Source: Microbacterium sp. p3-SID336
Lineage (GTDB): Bacteria > Actinomycetota > Actinomycetes > Actinomycetales > Microbacteriaceae
NCBI RefSeq assembly: GCF_025143365.1
Contig: NZ_JALXPE010000029.1
Location: forward strand, 1 to 51,586
Length of the DNA stretch: 51,586 bases
Direction of reading: 5' to 3'
Each line of letters starts with the position of its first letter. Positions within the stretch are counted from its first letter, which is position 1. Below the pieces are notes generated by a model that was given only the letters and a program-made list of their open reading frames with translations, had not been told where the DNA came from and ran no database searches. This document shows positions 15,277 to 25,120 of the stretch, in pieces. The translations under genes and the position numbers were made by a program.

Positions 15277-18200
15277 TCAGGCGTGCGGGTCCCCGCCGAC
15301 CTTCCTCCTGCGTGTGTATGCCGCGAGTGCACTGCCGGCGATGAGCAGGATCGCCGCGACCGTCAGCGCGATGAGCGGGACGGTTCCTCCCGTGTTGGAG
15401 AGACCCCCCTGAGATGGCCCTGGTGGCGGACTCGGGGGCGGTTCCGGCGCGGCGACGAGGACGGTCGTCGTCGTCGCCGGGTCGGATCCCACGGGATCGC
15501 CCGTCGGAGGCCGGCCGGTGGCCGTCGCGGTGTTCGTGACCGTTCCCCGGGTGATGTCGGCGGCCGTGATGGCGTAGGTGCTGGTAGCCGTGGCCTCCTC
15601 CCCGGCACGCAGCACTCCCGCCGCTCCGGGCCAGGTGTACGCCAGCGGCGGCAGACCTGCGAGCTCGTCGGTGACCACGACATCGGTGAGGGTCGTGTTC
15701 CCGGTGTTCGTGACGGTGAAGGAGTACACGACGGGCTGTCCGACTTCGGCCGGATCGGTGATTCCGCTGGCGTCCGCCGTCTTCACGAGCGTGAGGGACG
15801 GAGCCTGCACCAGTGGCGTCGTGGTGGTCGCAGGGCCCGAGTCGACGGGGGCACCCGTCGGGGGCTGCCCTGTGGCAGTGGCGTTGTTGGTCACCTCCCC
15901 GTCGTCGATGTCGGCGGCGGTGGTGAGGTAGGTGCTGGCGGCGGTGGCCTCCTGGCCCGGAAGCAGGACGCCGTCGGCCGCAGGCCAGGTGTAGGTCAGC
16001 GGCGGCAGGCCCGCGAGCTGGTCGATGATCGCGACGGCGGTGAGCGTCGTGTTGCCCGCGTTGGTCACCGTGAACGAGTAGACGATGGGCTGGCCCGGCT
16101 GGGCCGGGTCGGTGATGCCCGCCGCGTCCGCCGCCTTCACGAGGGTGAGAGCCGGCGCCTGCGCGAGGGGCGTCGAAGTGTCGGCCTCGTTGGAGGGGAC
16201 GTCGGCGCCTCCTTCCGTGGTGCCGTTCGCGACAGCGGTGTTCGCGACGACACCGGCATCGATGTCGGCCTGCGTGATCGCGTAGGTGGCTGTCGCTGTG
16301 GCGTCCGCACCGGGTGGCAGGACGCCGGGATCGCTCGGCCACGTGTACGCGATGCTCGACAGTCCCGGGAGGCGGTCGGTGATCGCGACATCGCTGAGCT
16401 GGAGATTCCCGGTGTTGGTGATGGTGAACGAGAACGTGATCGGGTCTCCGGGGGCGGGCGGTGTGCTGAGCACCGGCGTTGCGGACTTGAGCAGCGACAG
16501 CGCCGGGGCCTGGTTCAGCGGCGTGGTCGTCGACTGGGGCCCGGCCGGGACGTCGTCGCCGTTCGGGTCGCGGGCTGTCGCGGTGGCCGTGTTCGTCACG
16601 GCGCCGGTCTCGATATCGAGCTGGGTGACGCTGTGGGTTCCGGTGACGGTGACGTCCTCCCCCGGGGCGAGAGTGCCTGGGACCCCTGGCCACACGGCGG
16701 TGATGGCACTCCCGAGGAGCGTGTCGGTCACGGCGACGCCGGTGAGTGTGACGTTGCCGGTGTTCGACACGAGGATCGTATAGGCGATGGGGTCCCCGAC
16801 GCGGGTCGGCGACTGCACGCCGCTCGCATCAGCCGTCTTCACGAGGGAGAGCTGCGGCGCCTCGCTCCCGGAGATCACCGCATCGTCGCTCGCGGTGACC
16901 GGATCTCCCTCGGGCGGAGTGCCGGTCGCCTGCGCGGTGTTGGTCACCTCCCCCGCATCGATGTCCGCCTGCGTGAGGGTGTAGCCGGCGGTGCAGGTCG
17001 TCTCTTCGCCGGGCGCGAGGGTGGTCTGTGGACAGGAGGCTACCGGCGGAGTGCCCGCGCCGCTGAACGCCGTCTCGGCGACCGCCACCGCGGTGAGGTC
17101 GACGTTTCCGGTGTTGGTGACCAGGAACGAGTACGTCACCGGGGCCCCCAGCACGTACTGCGCCGGATCGGTGAGGTTCGCGGACTTCACGACGCTGATC
17201 GCGGGCGCATCCGCCGCCGTGAAGACCACCGTGCTCTCCCCGGGCTCGAGCAGGCCGCTGATCGGGCCTATGTTGGCCGGACCATTCGTGTAGGCGCCCT
17301 CGGTGTCGGACGTGATCGGGACCGTGAACGTGCAGGAGACGGTTCCCGCATCCATGTTGCCGGTCCCGCTGATGCTCGTGCCATCGACCGTGGCCACACC
17401 CGCGGGGCAGTCCGTGACCGGCTCGCCGGCGAAGCGGAGCCCCGCCGGGAGCGTATCGGTGAACGACCATCCGTTCTTCGCTTCGAGCTCGTCCGTATTC
17501 GTGATGGTGAAGGTCAGCGTGGAGGTCTGACCCACCTTCACCGTGGTCGGGCTGAAGACCTTGTCGAGCTGTGGCGTCGCATCGACGATCTGCGGGTCGT
17601 CGAAGCCGCTGTCGTTCCCGCGGAAGCCGCCGGCGGCGTTGAACAGCTGCACGCCGAGTGAGGTCGTGGTGGCGTCGGCCCGGAATCCCGCCGACTGCAG
17701 TTCCGCGACGTGGAACAGCCTCCCGCCGACGGTGATCTCGCGCGCTGCGGGGTCCGTGCACGGGTTGAGGCCGCTGGCGAGGGTCGTGACCGTGCCCCCT
17801 CCCGTGCCGGGAGCCGGTCCGCTGCCGGTCTGGTTCACGAGCAGGTTGAAGCTCAGCTGCGGGTCCACTCGGTTCAGCGTCGGGCCCTCTGACACGCAGT
17901 TCGCGGCGCCGTAGACCGCGCTGATGAGGTAGAAGTGACCCGGGACGATGCCCGCGGTGATCGGTTTCGCGGTCTGGAACTCGACGCCGGGTCCTGGCGC
18001 GGAGCCGCCGTTGGTGTACTCCGACAGGATCTGGTTCTGCTGCGCCGTCGTCAGCGGCTCCCCTATGTACAGCCCGATGGCGGTCGCCATCCCCTGGAGA
18101 TAGGCCCAGGCGGTAGCGTCGCAGCCCGAATCGACGCCGGTCACCGTCGCGTTCCTCGGGGTGGACGACCGGAGGATCCAGCCGTTGCACTGATCGGCCG

Positions 18201-18495
18201 CAGGCGCCCAGTTCGGACTCGTGAGGTACGTCTCCGTGTTCGCCGCCGCGCCTCCGGTGTACTGGCCGATGCGGATGCCGCTGGTGGCCGTCTGGTTCTC
18301 GAAGGTCTCCAGGTACACGGCGGCGGCCGGCGCCTGCGGCACCCCCGGACTGCCGGGAGCGGCCACCGCAGCGGACACACCCCCGAGACCCGCAGCGCCG
18401 AGGAGGAGGGCCAACCCTGCTGCGATAAGCATCCGTGCGCGCCGACCAGCGCCCTGGATGTGTGAGACCTGCACCTGCGACGTGCGACTGGACAT
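15277..18495 (-). CDS. surface protein with DUF11-type repeats and sortase-like anchor
   Basis: The 1072-residue protein has a signal peptide (MLIAAGLALLLGAAGLGGVSAAVAAPG) and an N-terminal globular region of about 270 residues with paired cysteines. Next come one DUF11-like domain (FSPTTVKVGQTSTLTFTITNT) and five roughly 115-residue repeats, each opening with a variant of LSLVKTAD...GDPIxYSFxVTNTGN. It ends with a Pro-rich spacer, LSNTGG, a hydrophobic helix and YTRRRK, the layout of a sortase substrate with a non-standard LSNTG motif. It is probably displayed on the cell wall as a stalk or adhesin. GAGGTGAG precedes the ATG. No sortase gene lies nearby. Confidence 0.87.
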   Translation of the reverse strand: MSSRTSQVQVSHIQGAGRRARMLIAAGLALLLGAAGLGGVSAAVAAPGSPGVPQAPAAAVYLETFENQTATSGIRIGQYTGGAAANTETYLTSPNWAPAADQCNGWILRSSTPRNATVTGVDSGCDATAWAYLQGMATAIGLYIGEPLTTAQQNQILSEYTNGGSAPGPGVEFQTAKPITAGIVPGHFYLISAVYGAANCVSEGPTLNRVDPQLSFNLLVNQTGSGPAPGTGGGTVTTLASGLNPCTDPAAREITVGGRLFHVAELQSAGFRADATTTSLGVQLFNAAGGFRGNDSGFDDPQIVDATPQLDKVFSPTTVKVGQTSTLTFTITNTDELEAKNGWSFTDTLPAGLRFAGEPVTDCPAGVATVDGTSISGTGNMDAGTVSCTFTVPITSDTEGAYTNGPANIGPISGLLEPGESTVVFTAADAPAISVVKSANLTDPAQYVLGAPVTYSFLVTNTGNVDLTAVAVAETAFSGAGTPPVASCPQTTLAPGEETTCTAGYTLTQADIDAGEVTNTAQATGTPPEGDPVTASDDAVISGSEAPQLSLVKTADASGVQSPTRVGDPIAYTILVSNTGNVTLTGVAVTDTLLGSAITAVWPGVPGTLAPGEDVTVTGTHSVTQLDIETGAVTNTATATARDPNGDDVPAGPQSTTTPLNQAPALSLLKSATPVLSTPPAPGDPITFSFTITNTGNLQLSDVAITDRLPGLSSIAYTWPSDPGVLPPGADATATATYAITQADIDAGVVANTAVANGTTEGGADVPSNEADTSTPLAQAPALTLVKAADAAGITDPAQPGQPIVYSFTVTNAGNTTLTAVAIIDQLAGLPPLTYTWPAADGVLLPGQEATAASTYLTTAADIDDGEVTNNATATGQPPTGAPVDSGPATTTTPLVQAPSLTLVKTADASGITDPAEVGQPVVYSFTVTNTGNTTLTDVVVTDELAGLPPLAYTWPGAAGVLRAGEEATATSTYAITAADITRGTVTNTATATGRPPTGDPVGSDPATTTTVLVAAPEPPPSPPPGPSQGGLSNTGGTVPLIALTVAAILLIAGSALAAYTRRRKVGGDPHA

Positions 18496-18652
18496 CTCGA
18501 CTCACCTCGGTCGGATATCTCCCCCAGCCGGGAGGGTAGACCCGAGATCGAAGCCGTGCAAGGGACCTCACCCAGACCGGATGACGTGGCGGACCGCGCG
18601 CATCGAGCCCGTCCGCCGCCGCCTCCTCGCGCCCGGACGACTGTCGGTCGGG

Positions 18653-19534
18653 TCAGGTCAGGGCGTCGTCGAGGACCACGGCCGCGGGATCGATGAACGG
18701 CTTCCCGTCCTCGATGTCCCACAGCGTGTTCTGCAGCAGCCGCGCCCGCGTCCAGGTGGCGGCGCGCGGCCGCTCCAGCTCCAGGATGTCCGTCAGCAGG
18801 TCGAAGCGGCGCCGCACGATGGCCGCCGCGTCCACCGCCCTCGGGTCGCTGCTCCACCCGCTGTCCAGCGCGGGCCAGAGGTCGAATCCGGCATCCCCCA
18901 CGAGCGGCTCCGGGTCGATCGCCAACCACGGCTCGCGCGTGCCGGCCAGCACATTGCCGAAGTGGAGGTCCCAGTGCAGGAAGCGCTCCCCCGCGTCGTG
19001 CGCGAGCTCCGCGACCGCTCCCGTCCAGCGGTCGACACGGCGGCGGTCCTCCGCCGGGAGCACGCGGGCCGTGTCCGCGGCGTCGAGCATCTCCTGCACG
19101 ACGGCCTCCAGGCGGGGAAGACCCGCCACCGGCGGAGTGCTGTGCAGACGCGCGAGCAGGCCGCCCACCACGCGGATGGCCTCGTCCTCTCCCACGGACT
19201 CCAGGCTGCGATCCGCGTCCAGCCGCTCCAGCAGCATCGCGCCGCGCGCGGCCTCACTCCGCAGCATCCGGACGATCCCCCGCCCGTCCCACGCGGCCAG
19301 CCCGCGCACGGCCGCATCCACCTCCGGGCTCGGCGCCTGCACCTTCAGCGCCGCACGCTCGCCGTCCGCCGCGCGCACCGGCAGCAGCATCCCCGCCTCC
19401 CCGGAGCGCGCCGTGCCGTCGCGACGCAGGTCCCATGCGCGGAGGAACTCCTCCGCCGTCGCGCACAGCCGCTCCGCGCGGTCCGGTTCCTGCGCGCCCG
19501 CTCCCGTGTGGTCCGGTCCTTCGTGCGAGGTCAT
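18653..19534 (-). CDS. aminoglycoside/hydroxyurea phosphotransferase-family kinase
   Basis: The 293-residue product matches the APH(6)/hydroxyurea-kinase family (PF04655). It has AALKVQAP (nucleotide-binding Lys), the catalytic loop RFLHWDLHFGNVLAG (usual form HGDLHxGNVL, here HWDLH) and the metal-binding IDPEPLVGDAGFDLWPAL. The ATG at 19534 gives the expected length; upstream in-frame extensions look non-coding. Family members phosphorylate streptomycin or hydroxyurea, but chromosomal homologues in soil actinobacteria are common and often of unknown substrate, so resistance should not be assumed. The 157 nt downstream, up to 18496, hold only the promoter region of the DUF11 gene. Confidence 0.82.
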   Translation of the reverse strand: MTSHEGPDHTGAGAQEPDRAERLCATAEEFLRAWDLRRDGTARSGEAGMLLPVRAADGERAALKVQAPSPEVDAAVRGLAAWDGRGIVRMLRSEAARGAMLLERLDADRSLESVGEDEAIRVVGGLLARLHSTPPVAGLPRLEAVVQEMLDAADTARVLPAEDRRRVDRWTGAVAELAHDAGERFLHWDLHFGNVLAGTREPWLAIDPEPLVGDAGFDLWPALDSGWSSDPRAVDAAAIVRRRFDLLTDILELERPRAATWTRARLLQNTLWDIEDGKPFIDPAAVVLDDALT

Positions 19535-19746
19535 CGCTCCGTACGCCCCCCTCGGTCCGCTCCCGCCGTATGCCCTGCGATGTCGCTCCACCGTAGGCCG
19601 CCCGCCCCGCGTGCACATCCACCGGCAGGGGGACTCGCTCCGGGTGGCGACCGGCATGGGCCTGTCCTACTCCGCGCCTGCCTCGCCGGCCTTCCGGACG
19701 GGCGCGTGCCCTCACCGGTCTCGCGCTCGATGGAGGGCGCTATACG

Positions 19747-20259
19747 GTGATGACGATGACTGCGACGAAGCACCCTGCGGGGATGAAGTTCTACGAGATC
19801 CGCCCCACGAAGAGGCGACCGGTGTCCGGTGTCGGCACCACGGGACGCCTGGAGCCGACGGAGTTCGCCTACGCCCACTCGGAGCAGCGCGAATGCCCGA
19901 ACTGCCTCCGCACCTGCATGCCCCGGCAGGATGCGCGGATCCGGAGTTCGAGCCGGAGGTTCCAGACCGTGATGACCGTCGCGTGCATCGTCACGGGGGT
20001 GTTCATGTTCTTCGTGTCGCTGATCGCGGAGGGCTGGCCGGTGCTGCCGATCGAGCCGAACTGGGGTCAGGCCGTGTGGCGCGGCGTGAGTGCCGTCATG
20101 GTGACGACCGGTGTGGTGTGGGCAGGAGCGCGCAGCGACTTCCGGAAGGACCCCATCGGCGACGTGCTGCGCGACTGGCGGAAGGCCGTGCCCTTCGCCT
20201 TCGCCCTCGTGGGCTGGGGCGCGTTCATGGTGGAGCTGCTCACCTCCGCCGCGCGCTGA
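19747..20259 (+). CDS. small membrane protein with a CPNC motif, function unknown
   Basis: Not recognised. The 170-residue product has a soluble N-terminus with ECPNCLRTC (about 49-57), a possible metal or redox site, then three hydrophobic segments: VMTVACIVTGVFMFFVSLIA, AVWRGVSAVMVTTGVVWAGA and AVPFAFALVGWGAFMVELL. The start may be GTG at 19747 or the ATGs at 19750 and 19756; GGAGGG at 19733-19738 favours one of the first two. The 212-nt divergent gap upstream shows no recognisable operator. Confidence 0.7.
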   Translation: MMTMTATKHPAGMKFYEIRPTKRRPVSGVGTTGRLEPTEFAYAHSEQRECPNCLRTCMPRQDARIRSSSRRFQTVMTVACIVTGVFMFFVSLIAEGWPVLPIEPNWGQAVWRGVSAVMVTTGVVWAGARSDFRKDPIGDVLRDWRKAVPFAFALVGWGAFMVELLTSAAR

Positions 20260-20306
20260 GCGCACGCGGCTCGCGGCACCCCGCTCGCGCCGCTGCGCCC
20301 TGGCAC

Positions 20307-21659
20307 TCAGTCGACGAGGAGGGCGGGCTCCTCCAGGATCGAGGCGACGTCGGCGACGAAGCGGCTCATGCCGTCGCCGTCGATCACGCGGTGGTCGAAG
20401 GAGCCGGCGACCGTGGTCACCCAGCGCGGGCGCACCTCGCCGTCCACGACCCACGGCTTCTGGCTGATCGTGCCCATCGCCACGATCCCGGCCTCGCCCG
20501 GATTGATGATCGGCGTACCCGCGTCCATCCCGAACACGCCGATGTTCGTGATCGTGATGGTGCCGCCCTGCTGATCGGCCGGCGGGGTCTTGCCCTCCCG
20601 AGCCGTGAGCGTCAGGCGGTTCAGCGCCCGGGCGAGGTCCTTCATGCTGAGGTCCTGTGCGTCCTTGATGTTCGGCACCAGCAGCCCCCGCGGCGTCGCG
20701 GCGGCGATGCCCAGGTTCACGTAGTGCCGCACGGCGATCTCGGCCCCGGCGTCCGTGTCGATCCAGGCCGCGTTCACCATGGGGGTGCGGCGGACCGCCC
20801 AGATCACGGCTCGCGCCATGATGAGCAGCGGCGAGACCTTGATGTCGGCGTAGTCGGGCGAGGCCTTGAGCCGCTTCACGAGCTCCATCGTCCGGGTCGC
20901 ATCGACCTCCTTCCACACGGTCACGTGCGGAGCCGAGTAGGCGCTCTGCACCATGGCCGTCGAGGTGGCCTTGCGCACACCCTTAACGGGGATCGCCTCG
21001 GTGCGGTCGTCGCCGGCAGCCGAAGGCCGGAGCGGGGCGAGCCCGCGCGCCAGCCCCGAGGGTGCGCCCTGCGGCGCTGGCACCGTCTCCTCGCGCACCG
21101 TGCCCCACTCGGGCGTCTGGATGTTGCGGAACACGCTCGCCTGGGAGGCGTGCGTCATGACGTCGTCGCGCGTGACCTCGCCGTCCGCTCCGGTCGGAGT
21201 GACAGCGGTCAGGTCGACGCCGAGGTCGCGGGCGAGCTTGCGGATCGGCGGCTTCGCGATCACGCCGACCGACGAACGCACCGGCCGCTCGGCCGGGCGC
21301 TTGCGCCGCGAGGTCGCCCCGCCGCCGGAGCCGTAGCCCACCAGGACCGATCCGCCGCCCTCCTCGGGGGCAGGAGCCTCGGCCGTCACCACGGCACCAG
21401 GGCCGGCGTCGTCGCGCGCATCGGTCACGAAGGTGATGATCGGCGTTCCGACCTCGACCGTCGCGCCCTCGTCGACGAGCAGCTCCCCGACGACACCGGC
21501 GTGCGGCGACGGCAGCTCGACGAGCGACTTCGCGGTCTCGATCTCGCAGATCACGTCGTTGATCGCGACGCGGTCGCCCGGCGCCACCTTCCACGCGACG
21601 ATCTCGGCCTCGGTCAGACCCTCGCCCACATCGGGCAGGGGGAAGTTCTGCGTGCTCAT
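20307..21659 (-). CDS. bkdC: dihydrolipoamide acyltransferase (E2) of an alpha-keto acid dehydrogenase
   Basis: The 450-residue E2 has one lipoyl domain (lipoylated Lys44 in [10 protein letters not shown]), a peripheral-subunit-binding domain around 133-170 ([24 protein letters not shown]) and a C-terminal acyltransferase domain with [17 protein letters not shown] and the active-site [11 protein letters not shown]. It transfers the acyl group from E1 to CoA. It follows E1alpha and E1beta in the operon after a 122-nt gap holding a 17-bp inverted repeat. Actinobacteria usually make pyruvate dehydrogenase with homodimeric AceE, so branched-chain keto acids are the likelier substrates. No E3 gene is in the locus. 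Confidence 0.9.
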   Translation of the reverse strand: MSTQNFPLPDVGEGLTEAEIVAWKVAPGDRVAINDVICEIETAKSLVELPSPHAGVVGELLVDEGATVEVGTPIITFVTDARDDAGPGAVVTAEAPAPEEGGGSVLVGYGSGGGATSRRKRPAERPVRSSVGVIAKPPIRKLARDLGVDLTAVTPTGADGEVTRDDVMTHASQASVFRNIQTPEWGTVREETVPAPQGAPSGLARGLAPLRPSAAGDDRTEAIPVKGVRKATSTAMVQSAYSAPHVTVWKEVDATRTMELVKRLKASPDYADIKVSPLLIMARAVIWAVRRTPMVNAAWIDTDAGAEIAVRHYVNLGIAAATPRGLLVPNIKDAQDLSMKDLARALNRLTLTAREGKTPPADQQGGTITITNIGVFGMDAGTPIINPGEAGIVAMGTISQKPWVVDGEVRPRWVTTVAGSFDHRVIDGDGMSRFVADVASILEEPALLVD

Positions 21660-21681
21660 GGGTGATCCTCTCGTGGACCGC

Positions 21682-21767
21682 GTTCACAACTCAGGAGACT
21701 CGACCAGCTTGCGGCTCTCGGACCCCGTCTGAATGGGAGTCGGGGAGGAATCTCCTGAGTTGTGAAC
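21682..21767. repeat. 17-bp perfect inverted repeat inside the keto acid dehydrogenase operon
   Basis: GTTCACAACTCAGGAGA at 21682-21698 is exactly complementary to 21751-21767. The 52-nt spacer contains a second short inverted repeat (CCCCG/CGGGG, 21724-21746). The element lies between the E1beta stop and the E2 start, which are otherwise co-directional. It is AT-richer than its surroundings and resembles a dispersed extragenic palindrome or miniature element rather than a simple terminator. Confidence 0.75.
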
Positions 21768-21781
21768 ATGGACGGCGTGTG

Positions 21782-22762
21782 TCAGTAGGCGAGGGAGCGG
21801 TCGACGGCCTCGAGGATGCGGTCGGCATCCGGGAGGTAGGCGCCCTCGAGCTTGGCGGCGGGGAACGGGGTGTCATAGCCGGAGACACGCAGCACCGGAG
21901 CTTCGAGCGCGTAGAACGCCCGCTCCATCACGGTCGCCGCGATCTCGCTGCCCAGGCTCGTGTGACCAGGCGCCTCCTGCGCGTAGACCATGCGCCCGGT
22001 CTTGCGGATCGACCCCAGGATCGGCTCGTAGTCGACGGGCGACAGGGACCGCACGTCGATCACCTCGCAGCTCGTGCCCTCGGCCTCCGCGAGCGCGGCG
22101 GCCTGCAGCAGCGTCGTCACCATCGCGCCGTGGCCGACCAGGGTCACATCGCTCCCGGTGCGCACGACCCGCGACGAGTGCAGCGGGACGGCCGACGCGT
22201 CGAGCTCGACCTCGCCCTTCGGCCAGTACCGGCTCTTCGGCTCCAGGAAGATCACCGGGTCGTTCGACGCGATGGCCTCCTGGATCATCCAGTACGCGTC
22301 GTTCGCGGTCGACGGCGACACCACGCGCAGGCCGGGGGTGTGCGTGAAGTACGCCTCCGGGCTCTCCTGGTGGTGCTCGACCGCGCCGATGTGCCCGCCG
22401 TAGGGGATGCGGATCACGATCGGCAGGCTCAGCGCCCCCTCGTGCCGGTTCGTGAGCTTCGCGAGCTGCGTCGTGATCTGGTCGAACGCGGGGAACACGA
22501 AGCCGTCGAACTGGATCTCCACGACCGGCCGGAAACCCGCCATCGCGAGACCGATGGCCGTGCCGACGAGACCGGACTCCGCGAGCGGGGTGTCCAGCAC
22601 GCGCTGCTCCCCGAAGTCGCGCTGCAGGTGCTCGGTGATGCGGAACACCCCACCGAGCTTGCCGATGTCCTCGCCCATCAGCAGCACCTTCGGGTCGTCC
22701 TCCATGGCTCTGCGCAGGCCGGCGTTGAGGGCCTTGCCGAGCGGCATCGTCTCCAGGGTCAC
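21782..22762 (-). CDS. bkdB: alpha-keto acid dehydrogenase E1 component, beta subunit
   Basis: The 326-residue product matches the transketolase-like beta subunit: MPLGKALNAGLRRAMEDDPKVLLMGEDIGKLGGVFRIT at the N-terminus, DTPLAESGLVGTAIGLAMAG, YGGHIGAVEHHQESPEAYFTHTPGLRVV (with catalytic His), and a C-terminal transketolase domain. It forms the thiamine-diphosphate E1 heterotetramer with the alpha subunit. The GTG start overlaps the E1alpha stop as GTGA, which excludes the longer frame upstream. Confidence 0.93.
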   Translation of the reverse strand: MTLETMPLGKALNAGLRRAMEDDPKVLLMGEDIGKLGGVFRITEHLQRDFGEQRVLDTPLAESGLVGTAIGLAMAGFRPVVEIQFDGFVFPAFDQITTQLAKLTNRHEGALSLPIVIRIPYGGHIGAVEHHQESPEAYFTHTPGLRVVSPSTANDAYWMIQEAIASNDPVIFLEPKSRYWPKGEVELDASAVPLHSSRVVRTGSDVTLVGHGAMVTTLLQAAALAEAEGTSCEVIDVRSLSPVDYEPILGSIRKTGRMVYAQEAPGHTSLGSEIAATVMERAFYALEAPVLRVSGYDTPFPAAKLEGAYLPDADRILEAVDRSLAY

Positions 22763-23886
22763 CGGGCTTCTCCTTCGAACGACGCCTCGTACCGCGCGCG
22801 CCAGGCCTTCTGCTCCTCGATCAGCGGGTGCGGCTCGCTGTAGACGTGGTCGAACATGGCGTCGGGGCTGGGCGGCCCGAGCTGCACCGTGCGGGCACGC
22901 AGGTCCTCCGCGGCGTCCGCGGCCTCGGCGTCCACCTCGGCGAAGAAGCTCTCCGCGGCGCCCCGCCCCTGCAGGAACGCCCGCATGCGGACGATCGGGT
23001 CGCGCCGCTCCCACGACTGCTCCTCGTCGTTGCCCCGGTACTTCGTGGGGTCATCGCTCGTGGTGTGCGCGCCGAGGCGGTAGGTCACCGCCTCGATGGC
23101 CCTCGGCCCTCCGCCGGCACGCGCTTCATCGAGCGCGACGCGCGAGACCGCATAGCTGGCGAGCACGTCGTTGCCGTCGACGCGGACGCTGGGGATGCCG
23201 TAGCCGGCGCTCCGCTGCACGAGCGGCACGCGGGACTGGGTGGTGACGGGGACCGAGATCGCCCAGTGGTTGTTCTGCAGGAAGAACACCGTGGGCGCCT
23301 GGTAGCTCGCGGCGAACACCATCGCCTCGTGCACGTCGCCCTGGCTGGAGGCGCCGTCGCCGTAGTAGACGACGACCGCTTCGTCGCGCTCGGGATCGCC
23401 CGTTCCCGTGCGGCCGTCGAAGTTCAGTCCCATCGCGTAGCCCGCCGCATGCAGCACCTGCGAACCGAGCACGAGCGTGTACAGCCGCGTGTTGCCGTTC
23501 TTGGGGTCGGTGGGGTCCCACCCGCCGTGTGAGACACCCCGCATCAGCTTGATGATGTCGAGCGGATCCACGCCGCGGATGCGGGTGACCGCGTGCTCGC
23601 GGTACGACGGGAAGATCGTGTCCTGCGCGCGGGCGGCCCGACCGGAGCCCACCTGCGCCGCCTCCTGACCGCGACTCGGCGGCCACAGGGCCAGCTGCCC
23701 CTGACGCTGCAGGTTCGTGGCCTGGGTGTCGATGGCGCGGATGGTGACCATGTCGCGGTAGAACCGCTCCAGCTCCGCGTCGCCGAGCGCCTCGATCAGC
23801 GGCAGATAGCGCTCGGCCTCGGGGGTGGGCGCAAGGCGTCCTGTCTCGTCCAGGACGCGCACGAGGGAGGTGTCGGGGGTGCTCAC
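22759..23886 (-). CDS. bkdA: alpha-keto acid dehydrogenase E1 component, alpha subunit
   Basis: The product is about 375 residues with the thiamine-diphosphate fold: LNRQGQLALWPPSRGQEA-like region (seen as LQRQGQLALWPPSRGQEA), the cofactor motif GDGASSQGDVHEAM...FLQNN and the phosphorylation-loop-like YRLGAHTTSDDPTKYR. It decarboxylates the keto acid and passes the acyl group to E2. The GTG at 23886 is preceded by GGGGG; a second GTG at 23922 is possible. Sequence resembles both PdhA and BkdA; the branched-chain assignment is inferred from operon type. The 107 nt upstream show no clear operator. Confidence 0.9.
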   Translation of the reverse strand: MSTPDTSLVRVLDETGRLAPTPEAERYLPLIEALGDAELERFYRDMVTIRAIDTQATNLQRQGQLALWPPSRGQEAAQVGSGRAARAQDTIFPSYREHAVTRIRGVDPLDIIKLMRGVSHGGWDPTDPKNGNTRLYTLVLGSQVLHAAGYAMGLNFDGRTGTGDPERDEAVVVYYGDGASSQGDVHEAMVFAASYQAPTVFFLQNNHWAISVPVTTQSRVPLVQRSAGYGIPSVRVDGNDVLASYAVSRVALDEARAGGGPRAIEAVTYRLGAHTTSDDPTKYRGNDEEQSWERRDPIVRMRAFLQGRGAAESFFAEVDAEAADAAEDLRARTVQLGPPSPDAMFDHVYSEPHPLIEEQKAWRARYEASFEGEAR

Positions 23887-23993
23887 GGCCCCCACGCTAC
23901 TCGGCCCGGCATTCCGGGTCACGCATACCTAGGACGCCCGAATATCTGCCGGGAACTCGGAGGAATACGGGGAAGTCGGAGGCGCGAAGCCGA

Positions 23994-25061
23994 TCAGCGA
24001 AGACCGGCGGCGACCTCCAGCACACGGTCGACCGAGGGCTCCTCGCCCACCGAGATGCGCAGGCCGTCGCCCGAGAACGGACGCACCACGAGGTCGGCCG
24101 CCACGAACGCCGCCGCGGCCTCGTCGGTGCGCGCGCCCGCGGGCAGCCAGACGAAGTTCCCCTGCGCGTCCGGCACGTCCCAGCCCTGCGCGCGCAGCCC
24201 TTCCACGAGACGCGTGCGCCGTTCGACGATGACTCCGACGCGCGCCATCAGCTCGGATTCGACGTCGAGGCTCGCGATCGCGGCGTTCTCGGCCGCGGAG
24301 GTCACGGAGAGCGGGATGCCGGTCGTGCGGGCGGCATCGAGCACCTTCTCGTTGCCGATCGCATAGCCGACGCGGAGTCCGGCGAGTCCGTACGCCTTCG
24401 AGAAGGTCCGCAGCACGACCACGTTCGGGTGCCGCTCGAACACGCGCTCCGCGAGCCCGTCGACCGCGTCGGGTGCGGTGACGAACTCCGCGTACGCCTC
24501 GTCGAGCACGATCAGCACGTCGGACGGCACGCGGTCGACGAACGCCGCGAACTCGGCGCTCGTGATGACGGGGCCGGTCGGGTTGTTCGGCGTGCAGAGC
24601 AGCACGGCCCTGGTGCGCTCGGTCACCGCGGCGGCCATCGCCTCCAGGTCGTGCCGCGCGTCAGCGGTCAGCGGCACCTGCACCCCGGTCGCGCCGGCGA
24701 CGAGCGGCAGGCTCGGGTAGGCCTCGAACGACCGCCACGCGTAGACCACCTCGTCGCCCACGGAGGCGGTGGCGAGGATCAGCTGGTGCAGGATCGACAC
24801 GCTGCCCGCGGCGACGTGCACCTCGTCGGGGCGCACGCCGAAGCGCTCGCCCAGTCGCGCACGCAGTCGCCCGGCCGTGGCATCCGGGTAGCGGTTGATC
24901 GGCGTGGTGTGCTCGAGCGCGGCCATGACGGAGGGCAGCGGGTCGAACGGGTTCTCGTTGCTCGACAGCTTGAACGCCTCGGGCCCTGCCTGCTTGCCCT
25001 GCCGGTACGGCGCGAGGGCGGCGATGGCGGGACGGATGCGGGGCAGGATCGGCTCGGTCAC
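23994..25061 (-). CDS. hisC: histidinol-phosphate / aromatic amino acid aminotransferase
   Basis: The 355-residue class I PLP enzyme has [15 protein letters not shown] near the N-terminus, CTPNNPTGP (156-164), VLDEAYAEF, the PLP lysine at about 222 in [15 protein letters not shown] and the phosphate-binding arginine in LRISVG. HisC makes histidinol phosphate; the actinobacterial stand-alone paralogue (HisC2/Pat) prefers aromatic amino acids. No other his gene is adjacent, which favours the latter role. Start is a GTG. It lies upstream of the bkd operon on the same strand, separated by 107 nt. Confidence 0.87.
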   Translation of the reverse strand: MTEPILPRIRPAIAALAPYRQGKQAGPEAFKLSSNENPFDPLPSVMAALEHTTPINRYPDATAGRLRARLGERFGVRPDEVHVAAGSVSILHQLILATASVGDEVVYAWRSFEAYPSLPLVAGATGVQVPLTADARHDLEAMAAAVTERTRAVLLCTPNNPTGPVITSAEFAAFVDRVPSDVLIVLDEAYAEFVTAPDAVDGLAERVFERHPNVVVLRTFSKAYGLAGLRVGYAIGNEKVLDAARTTGIPLSVTSAAENAAIASLDVESELMARVGVIVERRTRLVEGLRAQGWDVPDAQGNFVWLPAGARTDEAAAAFVAADLVVRPFSGDGLRISVGEEPSVDRVLEVAAGLR

Positions 25062-25120
25062 GCCTCGAGTCTACGAGGGCGGCCCTGCGCCTCTCCCCCG
25101 GCGCGAGAGCCCTTGGTACC

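Noticed and set aside
15277..18495. Near-identical DNA blocks in the DUF11 gene as dispersed mobile repeats
   Set aside because: They correspond one-to-one with in-frame protein domains and reflect tandem domain duplication.
18653..19534. Phosphotransferase-family gene as an acquired aminoglycoside resistance gene
   Set aside because: No mobile element flanks it, base composition matches its neighbours, and the catalytic loop differs from characterised APH(6) enzymes (HWDLH).
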